This document shows, piece by piece, positions 10,439 to 21,449 of a stretch of DNA of 64,000 nucleotides. The stretch is from Lonicera japonica (lineage: Eukaryota; Streptophyta; Magnoliopsida; Dipsacales; Caprifoliaceae). The position numbers were made by a program, and so were the translations under genes. Every line of letters begins with the position of its first letter. Positions within the stretch are counted from its first letter, which is position 1. Under the pieces are notes generated by a model. It did no database searches, had not been told where the DNA came from, and saw only the letters and a list, made by a program, of their open reading frames with translations. The stretch is taken from positions 31,794,969-31,858,968 of the forward strand of contig CM038468.1 of assembly GCA_021464415.1 (NCBI GenBank), read 5' to 3'.

Positions 10439-12054
10439 TGTCGGTAGAAAAATACCCTAGAGGGGGGGTGAATAGGATTTTTGAAACTAAATGCGAAATT
10501 TAAAAATCTTTTCGAAAATGTTTAAGTAAAACAATTTACTAAACAAATTTATCAAGGAATGTAAGCAAATAAACAATCAAGCACAAGAGCAAATAAATAA
10601 GCAATCTCAAACAATTTAAACAATCAATAATAAAGAGATTGAGTTAGAAAGATTAAACCAATCGAAGTCTAAGATTTTTTGTCCACACGGTTCGGCTTGT
10701 TCTCCCTACTTCCGCGCTTGGTAAGTTCTCCGAGAATTTTCACTAAAATCAATCTCCTTCCGGGTGAAGATCAAACCTCTACAAGTGTTGTCTCACACAC
10801 TCTACAAGTATTGCTACACCACAATACTCTCACAAGATACCCTCTTTCTAACCTTGTGAAATTTACCTTTCACAATTTCTAAACAAGAATTTTTACCTTC
10901 ATGTTTTTCCTATGAGATTTACCTCTCACAATTGAATACTAAATTGTTTGGTGATTCACACCAATTTGCAATAACTCTCAAGTATTTAAAAGAATACAAT
11001 TGAAACTCACACTAGAGTTATCAAGATTGATTAAAGTATATAGCTCAAAAATGAAGAATATGATCAATAAAATGAATTGAATACTTGAATAACTTTGTAT
11101 ATATGTAAAATAAGTTTGTAGAATGATTCAAGTGTGTTAAAACATGTCTAAGACATCATATTTATAGCTTGCAAAACCATATGGCCGTTGGGGATGATTA
11201 AGAAAGGTTTTGGCTCCAAGGTACACATTTTCAAACTTTTCAACAGCTAGTTTTGACAAAAAATTCAAACTTGTTTTCTTAATTTCTCCCAAATAGACCG
11301 TTGGATCATGCTCAAATTTTAGTCAAAATTTCCAGGAGACGTTTTCTAACTACTGTAAAAATTTCCAAATGATCGGAGTTTGGGAAGACCTCCATCTTAC
11401 CGTGAGATCAAAACTGGACAAAAATTAAGCGAAATTTAAATGTAAAATAAAAATATTTTTGCAATTTAACAATTTAGTTCCAAATAAAATTCTAATGATT
11501 TTCGAACCTCAAAGATATGTTTCTAAGAGACATATTTTTATTAGAGCTTAAAATATGATCATTTAAAATTAATATGAATTTATTTCAAAACCGGTTTTTA
11601 TAAGAATGATGTTTTGAAATGATTTTGATTCAAACTTGGTTTTGATCAATCTAACAATGATGCAAGTTTATGTTTGAGCTATATAATCAATCAATAAGAA
11701 ACTGTACATTAATCCTAAGCAAATACTCAATTACCGAATAGGTGAGTCTTCGAATGCTTCGATTTGTTTCTTCAAATTGATTTTTCACTTGAAGCTCTTC
11801 ACTTGAAGCTTTAGCATATGATCCTTGATATTTTGTACTTCATGAAATGCATCGCTAACTTGTGAGTGATGAGAATGATTTTCTTTGACTTGTCCAACGC
11901 TTGTGGAGGAATGATCTTGATTCGGATAGATCGATTTTAGTCCACGAATGATGATCATTGAAATGTGGCTATAATAACTTCTACACACATGTTAAATTAC
12001 ACATGATTGATTTATTGTTATTATCAAAATAAGATTAAGACTACAAGGTCAACA
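10439..12054 (-). repeat. 3' LTR of the gag-only element
   Basis: Direct repeat of 13,570-15,173, starting TGTCGGTAG and ending GGTCAACA on plus. As the element runs on the minus strand this is the downstream LTR. It carries an extra 18 bp near 11,795 (CTTCACTTGAAGCT repeated), a simple slippage duplication. Both LTRs hold a short frame (10,679-10,882 and 13,810-14,013) of identical protein sequence, which is only repeat identity and not a gene. Confidence 0.85.
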
Positions 12055-12055
12055 A

Positions 12056-12067
12056 TCTCCCCCTTTT
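12056..12067 (-). other. Polypurine tract
   Basis: The minus strand reads CAAAAAGGGGGAGA immediately before the 3' LTR start. Its purine content and position fit the plus-strand primer of an LTR retrotransposon. Confidence 0.75.
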
Positions 12068-12394
12068 TGATGATGACAATAAATTAATGTGTGTTTACAA
12101 TAACAAGTATAAATAGCATATGAATAATTGAAATATGCTCCCCCTCAATTTATGCATAAATAAAATAAATGATTTGTAAAAAAGCATTTTATATATTTGA
12201 GATAGTTTTAAAACCAATAAAATAATTTTGATCTCAAATAAGGTTTTAAAAGTAAAACAATTATCAATGTTAAAAACATAAAGCATTTATAGTCTTACCA
12301 ACATTGATTGCTACCAACACACTTTTTCTCCCTCTATGGCAACATCAAAAAGGGATCAAGGTCACGGATAGAAAATGGTAGCTCCAAAAGTGCT

Positions 12395-13518
12395 TCATCT
12401 ATGAGGCAATAATTTGTATGCCTTCTCATCTTTTGCCATAAGGCAAAGGTGTGCCATCTCCTCATCACTCGACTCAATATCGAATTCATCTTCATCCGAT
12501 TCACTTGAATGTTCTTTGAGAGCATGCTTCAATCTTTTGTATAGCTCTTCCCTCTTTGCTTTCTTCTCTTTTTTCTCCTCTTTTCTAACCAGGCAATTCA
12601 TCTTGTAATGTCCCGGTTCATGACAATGGAAGCATTTCCTTTCCTCATTATCAACTTTTGGGATAGTTGATTTATCGTGGAAGTTCTTTGAGGATGAGGG
12701 ATAGTTGTCGAGCTTCCCTTGAGAGAATTTATTCTTTGCTAGGAATGTTTCAAATTTCTTAGAGAGAAGTGCCATATCTCCATCTCCTTTTCCACCATTT
12801 CCTTCATTAGGCTTTAGAGCAAAGATTGTCATTGGATTTGCTTTTTCTCATTCTTCTCTTGCTAGATCCTTCTCATGGGTTTTAAGAGAACCCAATAACT
12901 CATTCATGCTAAGAGTTTTGAGATTCTTAACTTCTTGAATTGCCGTCACCTTAGGTCTCCATTTCCTTGGAATAATCCTAAGAATCTTTCGAATTTTCTC
13001 TTCATTAGAGTAAACCTTGCCAAGAAGGTCCAAAGCGTTAGTGATAATAGAAAATCGACTATACATGGAAGCAAGTGATTCATTAGGCTCCATCTTAAAC
13101 AATTCATAATCATGGACAAGAATATTAATATTGTCCTCCTTAACTTGAGAGGTTCCTTCATAGGTAATCTCAAGCTTGTCCCAAATCACTTTTGCGATTT
13201 TGTAGAGATTTTATTGTATTCATCCATAGTCAAAGCACAATGTAATGAATTTGAAGCTTTAGCATTGAATTGAATTTTTCTAATATCATGCTCATTGTAT
13301 TCGGATATAGACTTGGGAATAACATTTCCCATTTCATCGATTTTTGTAATTTGATAAGGTCCAACAAGTGTAACCTTCCATTGTTCAAAATCATTTGCTT
13401 GTAAAAATGTACTCATTCTATTTTTCCAATAACTATAGTTTTTTCCATCAAGCAATGGTGGTCTATAAGTAGAAGCACCTTCGGAAAGGCCGGTTCCTTG
13501 ATAATAAGACATGATCAA
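12395..13518 (-). pseudogene. Ty1/copia-type gag, frameshifted and with an in-frame stop
   Basis: Gag of a copia-type element: capsid-like protein that would package element RNA. It opens with Met at 13,518 and the typical RPPLLDGKNYSYWKNRM segment, continues to about 13,190 and then changes frame. The second part (13,189-12,848) reads IWDKLEITYEGTSQVK and ends in TGA at 12,848, after which the same frame continues to the third part (12,832-12,395). The third part has a CCHC knuckle (CFHCHEPGHYKMNC), a Lys/Glu-rich stretch and a Ser/Asp/Glu-rich end (ESSDEEMAHLCLMA), then stops. One frameshift and one stop thus break it. In autonomous relatives the polyprotein would go on to protease; here nothing follows. 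The near identity of the LTRs means either the copy was inserted already broken or broke recently. Confidence 0.85.
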
Positions 13519-13556
13519 GGACTCTAAGATTGTGAAATCAAAAACAAGAGTACAAC

Positions 13557-13567
13557 CTCTGATACCA
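13557..13567 (-). other. Primer-binding site (initiator tRNA-Met type)
   Basis: TGGTATCAGAG on the minus strand, starting 3 bases after the 5' LTR. This is the usual plant copia primer site, complementary to the 3' end of initiator tRNA-Met. Confidence 0.85.
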
Positions 13568-13569
13568 AT

Positions 13570-15173
13570 TGTCAGTAGAAAAATACCCTAGAGGGGGGGT
13601 GAATAGGATTTTCGAAACTAAATGCGAAATTTAAAAATCTTTTCGAAAATGTTTAAGTAAAACAATTTACTAAACAAATTTATCAAGGAATGTAAGCAAA
13701 TAAACAATCAAGCACAAGAGCAAATAAATAAGCAATCTCAAACAATTTAAACAATCAATAATAAAGAGATTGAGTTAGAAAGATTAAACCAATCGAAGTC
13801 TAAGATTTTTTGTCCACACGGTTCGGCTTGTTCTCCCTACTTCCGCGCTTGGTAAGTTCTCCGAGAATTTTCACTAAAATCAATCTCCTTCCGGGTGAAG
13901 ATCAAACCTCTACAAGTGTTGTCTCACACACTCTACAAGTATTGCTACACCACAATACTCTCACAAGATACCCTCTTTCTAACCTTGTGAAATTTACCTT
14001 TCACAATTTCTAAACAAGAATTTTTACCTTCATGTTTTTCCTATGAGATTTACCTCTCACAATTGAATACTAAATTGTTTGGTGATTCACACCAATTTGC
14101 AATAACTCTCAAGTATTTAAAAGAATACAATTGAAACTCACACTAGAGTTATCAAGATTGATTAAAGTATATAGCTCAAAAATGAAGAATATGATCAATA
14201 AAATGAATTGAATACTTGAATAACTTTGTATATATGTAAAATAAGTTTGTAGAATGATTCAAGTGTGTTAAAACATGTCTAAGACATCATATTTATAGCT
14301 TGCAAAACCATATGGCCGTTGGGGATGATTAAGAAAGGTTTTGGCTCCAAGGTACACATTTTCAAACTTTTCAACAGCTAGTTTTGACAAAAAATTCAAA
14401 CTTGTTTTCTTAATTTCTCCCAAATAGACCGTTGGATCATGCTCAAATTTTAGTCAAAATTTCCAGGAGACGTTTTCTAACTACTGTAAAAATTTCCAAA
14501 TGATCGGAGTTTGGGAAGACCTCCATCTTACCGTGAGATCAAAACTGGACAAAAATTAAGCGAAATTTAAATGTAAAATAAAAATATTTTTGCAATTTAA
14601 CAATTTAGTTCCAAATAAAATTCTAATGATTTTCGAACCTCAAAGATATGTTTCTAAGAGACATATTTTTATTAGAGCTTAAAATATGATCATTTAAAAT
14701 TAATATGAATTTATTTCAAAACCGGTTTTTATAAGAATGATGTTTTGAAATTATTTTGATTCAAACTTGGTTTTGATCAATCTAACAATGATGTAAGTTT
14801 ATGTTTGAGCTATATAATCAATCAATTAAGAAACTTTACATTAATCCTAAGCAAATACTCAATTACCGAATAGGTGAGTCTTCGAATGCTTCGATTTGTT
14901 TCTTCAAATTGATTATTCACTTGAAGCTTTAGCATATGATTCTTGATATTTTGTGCTTCATGAAATGCATTGCTAGCCTGTGAGTGATGAGAATGATTTT
15001 CTTTGACTTGTCCAACGCTTGTGGAGGAATGATCTTGATTCGGATAGATTGGTTTTAGTCCACGAATGATGATCATTGAAATGTGGCTATAATAACTTCT
15101 ACACACGTGTTAAATTACACATGATTGATTTATTGTTATTATCAAAATAAGATTAAGACCTACAAGGTCAACA
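13570..15173 (-). repeat. 5' LTR of the gag-only element
   Basis: Matches 10,439-12,054 almost base for base. On the minus strand it starts TGTTGACCTTGTAGG and ends CTACTGACA, followed by the primer site. This is the promoter-bearing LTR for the element. Confidence 0.85.
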
Positions 15174-15990
15174 ATATTGTTCTTATTTTTTCTGATTTTG
15201 TAAATGATTTTTCTCGGGGTTCTTATTTTGAAAAACAGTAGATTATTTTATAACTTGGCAATAAGTTTATTCAAATAAAACGTGAACATAACAACAAAAA
15301 TAAAACAAGTATACAGATATCTAACTTTAAAATACAAGAAGGAAACTTTCGTTACCTTCCCGACGAGAATAATAATAAGAAAGAAAATATAATACGGTAA
15401 ATAGATCTCGAGCGATAATAATCTTTTCATTCTTCAGATATTTTCGAGAATTCGATCCTAAAAGTGAGACAAGCCGAGTGTCGAGAATAGATTCGATAAT
15501 TCTTCAGAAATAAAACGATCATAGAATATTCTTGATAGAAGATCAGAAAATCAGATAGAATAATAGAAATTTCAGATTCCAAGTTGCAGTCTTTAAACCC
15601 TTGAGGGTGTTAGCCTATTTATAGAGCTGGAAGAGGATTGTCGCGCACATTTTCTCAAAAAAGGCAAGTGTCGCGCGACATGTTGGACAATGTCGTGCGA
15701 CAAACGGCTGAAGTGACCCTTCTGACATACTTGATTTGTCAGGAAGTAGTTGGTCTGTATTCGGGAAACTTGTCACACGATATAGGAGAGATTGTCGCGC
15801 GACATACTGGTTTGTCGCGCAATAATCCCCCTTAAAAACAGGTTTGTTTGGCCAACAAACCCTTTCGGGACAGTTTCAGGTACTCAGGTGGGTCCCAAAC
15901 TCCAAAAACTATACTTTTCGATAGTCGTTAGGGTTCTTACGGGAGTCACGGTTCGGGATGTCTACAAAGACAGATGGAGATTAAAAGTTT
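15174..15990 (-). mobile_element. Older LTR-type repeat, right part
   Basis: Continuation of the LTR relic at 9690-10,438, separated by the nested element. On the minus strand CTCTATAAATAGGC (about 15,610-15,625) looks like a TATA box. It also holds a run of TGTCGCGCGACA-like palindromes, listed separately. The outer end near 15,990 is approximate. Confidence 0.45.
15638..15824. repeat. Spaced TGTCGCGCGACA palindromes
   Basis: Perfect 12-bp palindromes at 15,669-15,680 and 15,793-15,804, a one-change version TGTCGTGCGACA at 15,691-15,702, and partial copies at about 15,638, 15,768 and 15,813. The CG-rich palindromes stand out in AT-rich DNA just upstream of the presumed TATA box of the LTR (minus strand), so they may be promoter elements. 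Confidence 0.6.
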
Positions 15991-16051
15991 TACATCTATA
16001 AATTTTATACAATTTTTTTTTATATAAAATACTGTCGGAGATGCTTTAATT

Positions 16052-16155
16052 GGTTATGATTTACATTAAGTTACTAATATATATCATGTTATACCTTACA
16101 TTAGGTTATCATTTACATTAAGTTACTAATATACATCATGTTATACCTTATTATT
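16052..16155. repeat. 52-bp tandem duplication
   Basis: Two adjoining units beginning GGTTATGATTTACATTAAG (16,052) and GGTTATCATTTACATTAAG (16,104), differing at few bases. Confidence 0.8.
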
Positions 16156-16404
16156 ATTATGTATAAAAGACCAAAATAAATATACGCTAATTTTAAATTT
16201 TGATTTACTTATGTTATATTGTTTTGGTCTTTATATTGGTAAATAGATTAATCCAACCTTTGATTGGATCGGATCAAATCGGATTTTTTAAACCAAGTCA
16301 GATTAGAATGGATGCTAAATTATAAAATCAAGTTGGATTAGTTTCTGAATTCTAATATTTACATTAGTTTCGAACCGGGCACGTTTTTCATCCGGTACTT
16401 ACTT

Positions 16405-16690
16405 TTTAGAATAGAATAAATGTAATCACCGATGGTCATATTCTACCAATACAAATTTCTATAATAGAAATATAAATCGGTAAAAACTCTGTCCAATGAG
16501 AATTACTGTATAAATTTCCATGTGACATATATAGCAATTAAGTGAGTCACATGGAAAAATTTTATTACTATTTATACATGTAGAATTAGTATTCCATCTT
16601 GTGTTGCAAGGATTAAATATAAACGACAATTCCTCACCCAATCAAATTAATTCTATTTTGAAAAATAGGATGCCAACTAACCATTGAAAA
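16405..16690. repeat. MITE relic with internal hairpin
   Basis: Related in phrases to the element at 8144-8548 (ATTTATACATGTAGAA, TTCTATAATAGAAAT). It has an internal inverted repeat, AATTTCCATGTGAC near 16,516 and GTCACATGGAAAAATT near 16,546. The ends are worn. Confidence 0.35.
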
Positions 16691-16879
16691 AAATTTAAGC
16701 GCTTTTGGTTTAAAGGACAAATTTTATATTCTCCTTCTACTAAAAAACACAAGTTCTGGCGTTATCGTTGTGAACAACCCAATCCCCGACTCTCGTATGA
16801 ATCTGGCTTTCATACAAAATAAGTATTCTGCATCAATTCTGGAATCATCATGCATATAGAAGACTATTAAAAAAGACTC

Positions 16880-17960
16880 CCACTTTGATCCATTGGGAGT
16901 CTGCCACAACCAATATTGCCACTTTGCTTACTAGGACGGGTATCGACCTGCCTGGTCAGGTCGCGGGGCAGCGCTCCGTTAGAAAATTTGAGTTTTTCAG
17001 GTGTTTTGAGGCAATTTTCAAGAGCTAACTGCACGGTTGGCTGCCAGCCGCACGCCCTAGCCAACCGAGCAGCTACCTCCCTCGTGTCTACCTCTTTTTG
17101 AAGCATTTTTGGCAAAATTTTTGCTATAAATAGGACTTTTAGGGTCTCATTTGGGGACATCAACACTCAAGTGAGTTTTAGAAAAGGAAAACTCTGTCTA
17201 GATCATTAGAAGAATTTTAGAGGGAGAATTTTAAAGAGAGAGAAAATTCTTGAGAAAGAAAGTTAGAGAGAGAAAGAAGCAAGCAAGCAATCTTTCTTCT
17301 TCAAGCGCTCAGGTAAACTTTTCTACCACTCTTCTGATTTTAATTATTGCACAAGTTTTAATCAAGAAAATTAGATAACTTACAAAGAAGTTCACTACTT
17401 TCAAAATCACTCACTTCTAAGTTTTACAAGAAAACTAAAATCCATTTTAACACGTTTTCAAAATAAAACAAAATACAAAAACAGTTTTCAAACAAGTGGA
17501 ATTACGAGACTCTGATTTCATTCTACAAATGAATATGTAGGTACTCGCAAAGCTCAAGTCTGATTTCATAAATACTATTTTAAACAGAATTTATTCAAAA
17601 GGACTATTTTGAAAACGATTCAAATTAATTGCAAGAAATCTAAAAATAAGAATTAAATACATGATTCATTAAGAGACTGAAAGGGCGGATTGAGTGCCTA
17701 ACACATTCCCAATTCGTAACGTAATTCCCGAATTCTAGCAAATCTCAATTTCTAGTTTCAAATGTATGAAAGATAGTTCGTTATCAAGTTGTCTTTTACA
17801 CAACCTTTTGTTTGCTTTCTTGTAAAACAAACTGGCCACTCTACAAAACATATTTTTTCTCAAAACAAAAAAATCAAAAAACCGAAAAGAAATGGTCGGA
17901 AAGCCCGGATTCTCACAATCGTTTGAAGACCAAACTTTTTAATAAAGAACGATATTATGG
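16880..17960 (+). mobile_element. LTR-type repeat in plus orientation
   Basis: A GC-rich upstream part (about 16,920-17,100) is followed by a TATA box, GCTATAAATAGG (17,123-17,134), an A/G-rich leader-like stretch, and near 17,690 GCGGATTGAGTGCCTAACAC, the reverse complement of the motif at 9,980 and 54,505. This matches the family order of the relic at 9.7/15.2 kb in opposite orientation. The open frame in the GC-rich part (16,867-17,166 minus) has no family motif. No pol or second LTR was found, so it is a solo or broken LTR. Confidence 0.45.
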
Positions 17961-18625
17961 TAGAAGGATAAATATAATATTTATAATTAATAAATCTGTA
18001 AATTGTTAAAAAAATACATAATGTTCCTAAAGTACCCCTGCAACTGAATTAAATTTCGAAACTAATTGAACTCCTAAAATCTAGATAAGAGCTATAAGAT
18101 AGCCAAAAGTTAAATTCAAAATTTTAAATACAATGCAATCCAAAAATATTAATTAGAATTATTGAATTTTAAATCCCTAGAATTCAGTGATTTCTATAAC
18201 CTTATGGTGCCCTTTTTTTTAACCTTTGATTGCTGAATGCTAATTATTAAATGGTAAATCCAAACTATAAAAAGGATAATATTTGATTTTTGTTCTAAAT
18301 GAAATTCTAAATATTAAGTAGTTGTATAAAACAGTAATTTAAATTCAGTATTAAGAATTCCACGGGGATGATGTCTCTTAATACTAAATGCTTAAACATT
18401 TTAAAAAATAACCTTTAACCTCTTAATGATTTAAAAAAAAAAAAAGCGCATATTGTACTCTAGAATGCTTAAAACTTTCCCATTAAATATTCAAAAGCAA
18501 AAATGAGCACCCCGTAGTCTGTAAAATCTTGCTGCATATAGAAGTAAAGTTCAACCTAAGATTCAAAAAAATAAATTTGCATGCTACACTAATTATATTG
18601 TATATAGCAAAAAATGAAACATTTA
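17961..18625. other. Gene-free AT-rich stretch
   Basis: Homopolymer-rich sequence with no coding or recognised element. Confidence 0.4.
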
Positions 18626-18897
18626 GGCACCGTTTGATTGCAAGGTGGAAAAAAAAAATTGAGTTAATTTTGATGAAAAGATGGAAAATAAGTTGAGTGA
18701 TAGAGGTGATATCAATTTTTTAATTTTTCTATGAAGAATTTTTCTTTACTTGGTGGTGAGCAAAAATTTTCCACCAAAAACATTGAAAGATGGAGGATAT
18801 ATACTCATAAAATGAGTAACATCTCTCACCTTATTTTTTATCTTTTCACACAAACTAACTAATTTTTTTTTTTCCATCTTTGCAATCAAACGGAGCC
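18626..18897. mobile_element. Tourist-like (PIF/Harbinger) MITE, 272 bp
   Basis: Terminal inverted repeats GGCACCGTTTGATTGCAA and, reverse complemented, GGCTCCGTTTGATTGCAA. The flanks are TTA at 18,623-18,625 and TTA at 18,898-18,900, the 3-bp target duplication of PIF/Harbinger elements. It is non-coding; movement would rely on a PIF/Harbinger transposase elsewhere. Confidence 0.85.
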
Positions 18898-18899
18898 TT

Positions 18900-21070
18900 A
18901 TTTCTACATATTGAAGGAGATAGAGGCAAAAACAAACTGTACAAATGTAAAATTAATACGATACATTGCCAAATTAGAATATTATAATTGAAACGGAAAA
19001 ACGAAAATTTTCATTTAATTTGGATCTAATGTACTCTACCGTAATCCAAAAATCATAAAAGAAATCATTCATGAGAAATTAAATCACATAAAAAACACAA
19101 CCCATGTTTCCTCTGCAATATCATATGAGATTTTCTAAAAGTCGCTATTATTATTGTAATGTCGTAATGCCGAGTCAATGTATTTTTTTGATTCTAAATA
19201 ATGGCTCAGTCTATATGCACTGATCAAATATGCACATGCTCAATACAATATAGCACTAGTAATAGGACGGAGTGTTACCAAATATTTTAATGTGTGTAAT
19301 TAGCGTTGTCCTAAATAAAATACCTACAGGGTACTTGTTTTTTGGAAAAAAAGAGAGAGAAATAAATTGTCTGAATTATCATGTCTAAGCACTATGTAAA
19401 CATGGTGGAATTAAGCTATATATGTCCATGGAGACGTGATTCAATTAATGGTAAAATGCCTATAATATACATACACTTTTAAGAGAAAGGGAAAAACACA
19501 ACAAAAATTACTAAACTGATAAAATGCCTAACATATATAATTATTGAAACAAACAAAAAAAAATCCACAATTTATTGGCTAATGGTTATACGTGAAAAAA
19601 AAGTAAATTAAAGCAATCTATTATATAATAAAATCCCTAAAATATACGTAAACTTTTAAGAAAAAGGGAAAAACACAACAAAAATTACGAAACTGATAGG
19701 GGTGTAAATGGATATTCGAAAATCCAAATCCGTTCCAAATTCAAATTCGTATTTTGTAGATATTTATTCAAATGGATATTCAGAAAAGGTGATTTGGATA
19801 ATGTGTATAAATATCCGAGAAAACGGATGGGGATATGGATAATGATAGTATTCGACCTGGATAATCCGTATCCGGAGTGGATTATTCATATTTATAAATA
19901 TTCGATTTACCAAATATCCATATCCGTAATAATTTAGTATGTCATATCTTCCCAAAAAAAATTGAACAGTATTTAATTTGTGTGTAAAAACTAGCCCAAT
20001 TTACAGAAAAAATGAAAAAAAAAAGAAAAAGAAAAATAAACTAAACAAAAAAAGAAGAAAGTCTATAAAAAAAAGAAAAGAAAGAGAAATATTATTTACA
20101 ACATATATGATTTGCCGGGACGAAAGATTCAAGACCATATCAAATTTAAAATTATAATGATTTTCAACTATAATTTGTCATTTTGATTTGTACAGTCATA
20201 TTATAATATTAACGCAAATCTTATTAAGTTATACAAAATAAATTCATTATTTGAATTAAAATTTTGACATAAAACTTTACTCATTGTTTTAATCCTTTTT
20301 GCAATATTTTGTTATTCTTCTGGAAAGTTTCATTTTAATTGAAAGATTATGTAATCAAAAATAATTCTAAGATTGAGCTAATTTTTAAATTAACAAAACA
20401 TAGACTACATATGTATAGTTATCCAAAAAATGGATAGGGATATTATTCCAATCCGAGATATCCGATAGGATAAGAATAAGAATAGTTTAATATAATATCC
20501 AAAGGATACGAATAAAGATTTGGATAGTAAATTAAAAAATTGATACATATAATGAATAGTGTAGTATTCGGTCCGTATTTGATCCGTTTACATCCCTAGA
20601 AACTGATAAAGTGCCTAACATATATAATTACTAAAACAAATAAAAAAGTGTATAATTATATTGGCCGATGGTTTCACCAAAAAAAAATAAAAATCAATTA
20701 TAGGAAAACATTAATTTGACTCCGGAGCTAAAAATTCTTGAGCTTGTGGTTTGTTGGTTAATTTCCATTCTTAAGCTTCAGTGCACTTTCCTTATGGGGT
20801 GACCCCATTTTTTGGCACCCACGTGTGTATATATATTTATTGAGTGCTTTTTATAATAAGATTCTAATTAAAAAATAAATTCTTTTTGAGTGCGGAGAAA
20901 GTATTATAGAAAATAAAAAATATATATTTTAATATGTATAGTAAAAACAGATCATCGATCATGTAAAAATATATTTTTAAATTGAAAGAGTTTTGAAGGT
21001 GGGGCAAAGATTTGTCCTAATATTTACAAGATTTATGGACAATTAAGTTGGCATTTCCCAAACGTTGGAT
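18900..21070. repeat. Segmental direct duplication, copy 1
   Basis: Shares long stretches with 21,450-22,700: ATGTTTCCTCTGCAATATCA, GTCTATGGAGACGT-like, AAAATGCCTATAATATA and, near the end, GAGCTTGTGGTTT with CTTATGGGGTGACCCCATTT. This copy is longer because a hAT element is inserted at 19,697. Divergence between copies is visible, so the duplication is not recent. No protein-coding content was recognised in either copy. Confidence 0.65.
19697..20598. mobile_element. Non-autonomous hAT element, 902 bp
   Basis: Ends TAGGGGTGTAAATGGAT and, reverse complemented, TAGGGATGTAAACGGAT. The 8 bases before it (19,689-19,696) and after it (20,599-20,606) are both GAAACTGA, a perfect hAT-type target duplication. 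Subterminal regions repeat GGATATTC, GGATAATG and ATATCCG motifs in both orientations, as binding sites of hAT transposases do. No transposase frame is present. It interrupts copy 1 of the segmental duplication. Confidence 0.85.
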
Positions 21071-21449
21071 GTTATTTTATATAACTTTCTTTTTTTTTTT
21101 GAAATTATATATACATAATATCATAATTATAATGGATCTTAATTTATAGGTTTTCATGAGTATATTTTCAATATATAATTTATATTAAAAATCATGTTTT
21201 GTATTAAAAGTAATTACATTTTAAAGGTTTATACCAAAAACGAAATTATACACTACTGCAGGAGATGCTATAAGAGCATCTCCAATGGTAATATAAAAAT
21301 TGACTTGTAAATCATCTGTGTCAACCCACTTTCTTGAATACTAAAAAAAATATACTTCGATGGTATTTGTAAAATCTTGTGTAAATTTCAAAATAATCGA
21401 TAAGATTCTAACACTTGTTAACTATCAATTTAAATAATTTATTATTATT

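Larger units (their letters stand above)
10439..15173 (-). mobile_element. Gag-only (TR-GAG type) copia-like LTR retrotransposon
   Basis: Two long direct repeats of 1616 bp (10,439-12,054) and 1604 bp (13,570-15,173), starting TG and ending CA, flank a 1.5 kb interior. On the minus strand the interior runs from a primer-binding site (TGGTATCAGAG) through a gag with a zinc knuckle to a purine tract. No protease, integrase, reverse transcriptase or RNase H is present, so it is non-autonomous and would need another copia element's enzymes. The repeats differ at few positions plus one 18-bp indel near 11,795, so the insertion is young. The flanks ATAAT (10,434-10,438) and ATATT (15,174-15,178) could be a 5-bp target duplication with one change. 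It sits in an older LTR. Confidence 0.85.

Noticed and set aside
10679..10882. 67-codon frame conserved exactly at two places
   Set aside because: The identity at 13,810-14,013 comes from the two LTRs of one young element, not from protein conservation.
16867..17166. 99-codon frame in a GC-rich segment
   Set aside because: It lies in an LTR-type repeat upstream of a TATA box, shows no family motif and has an equally open frame on the other strand.
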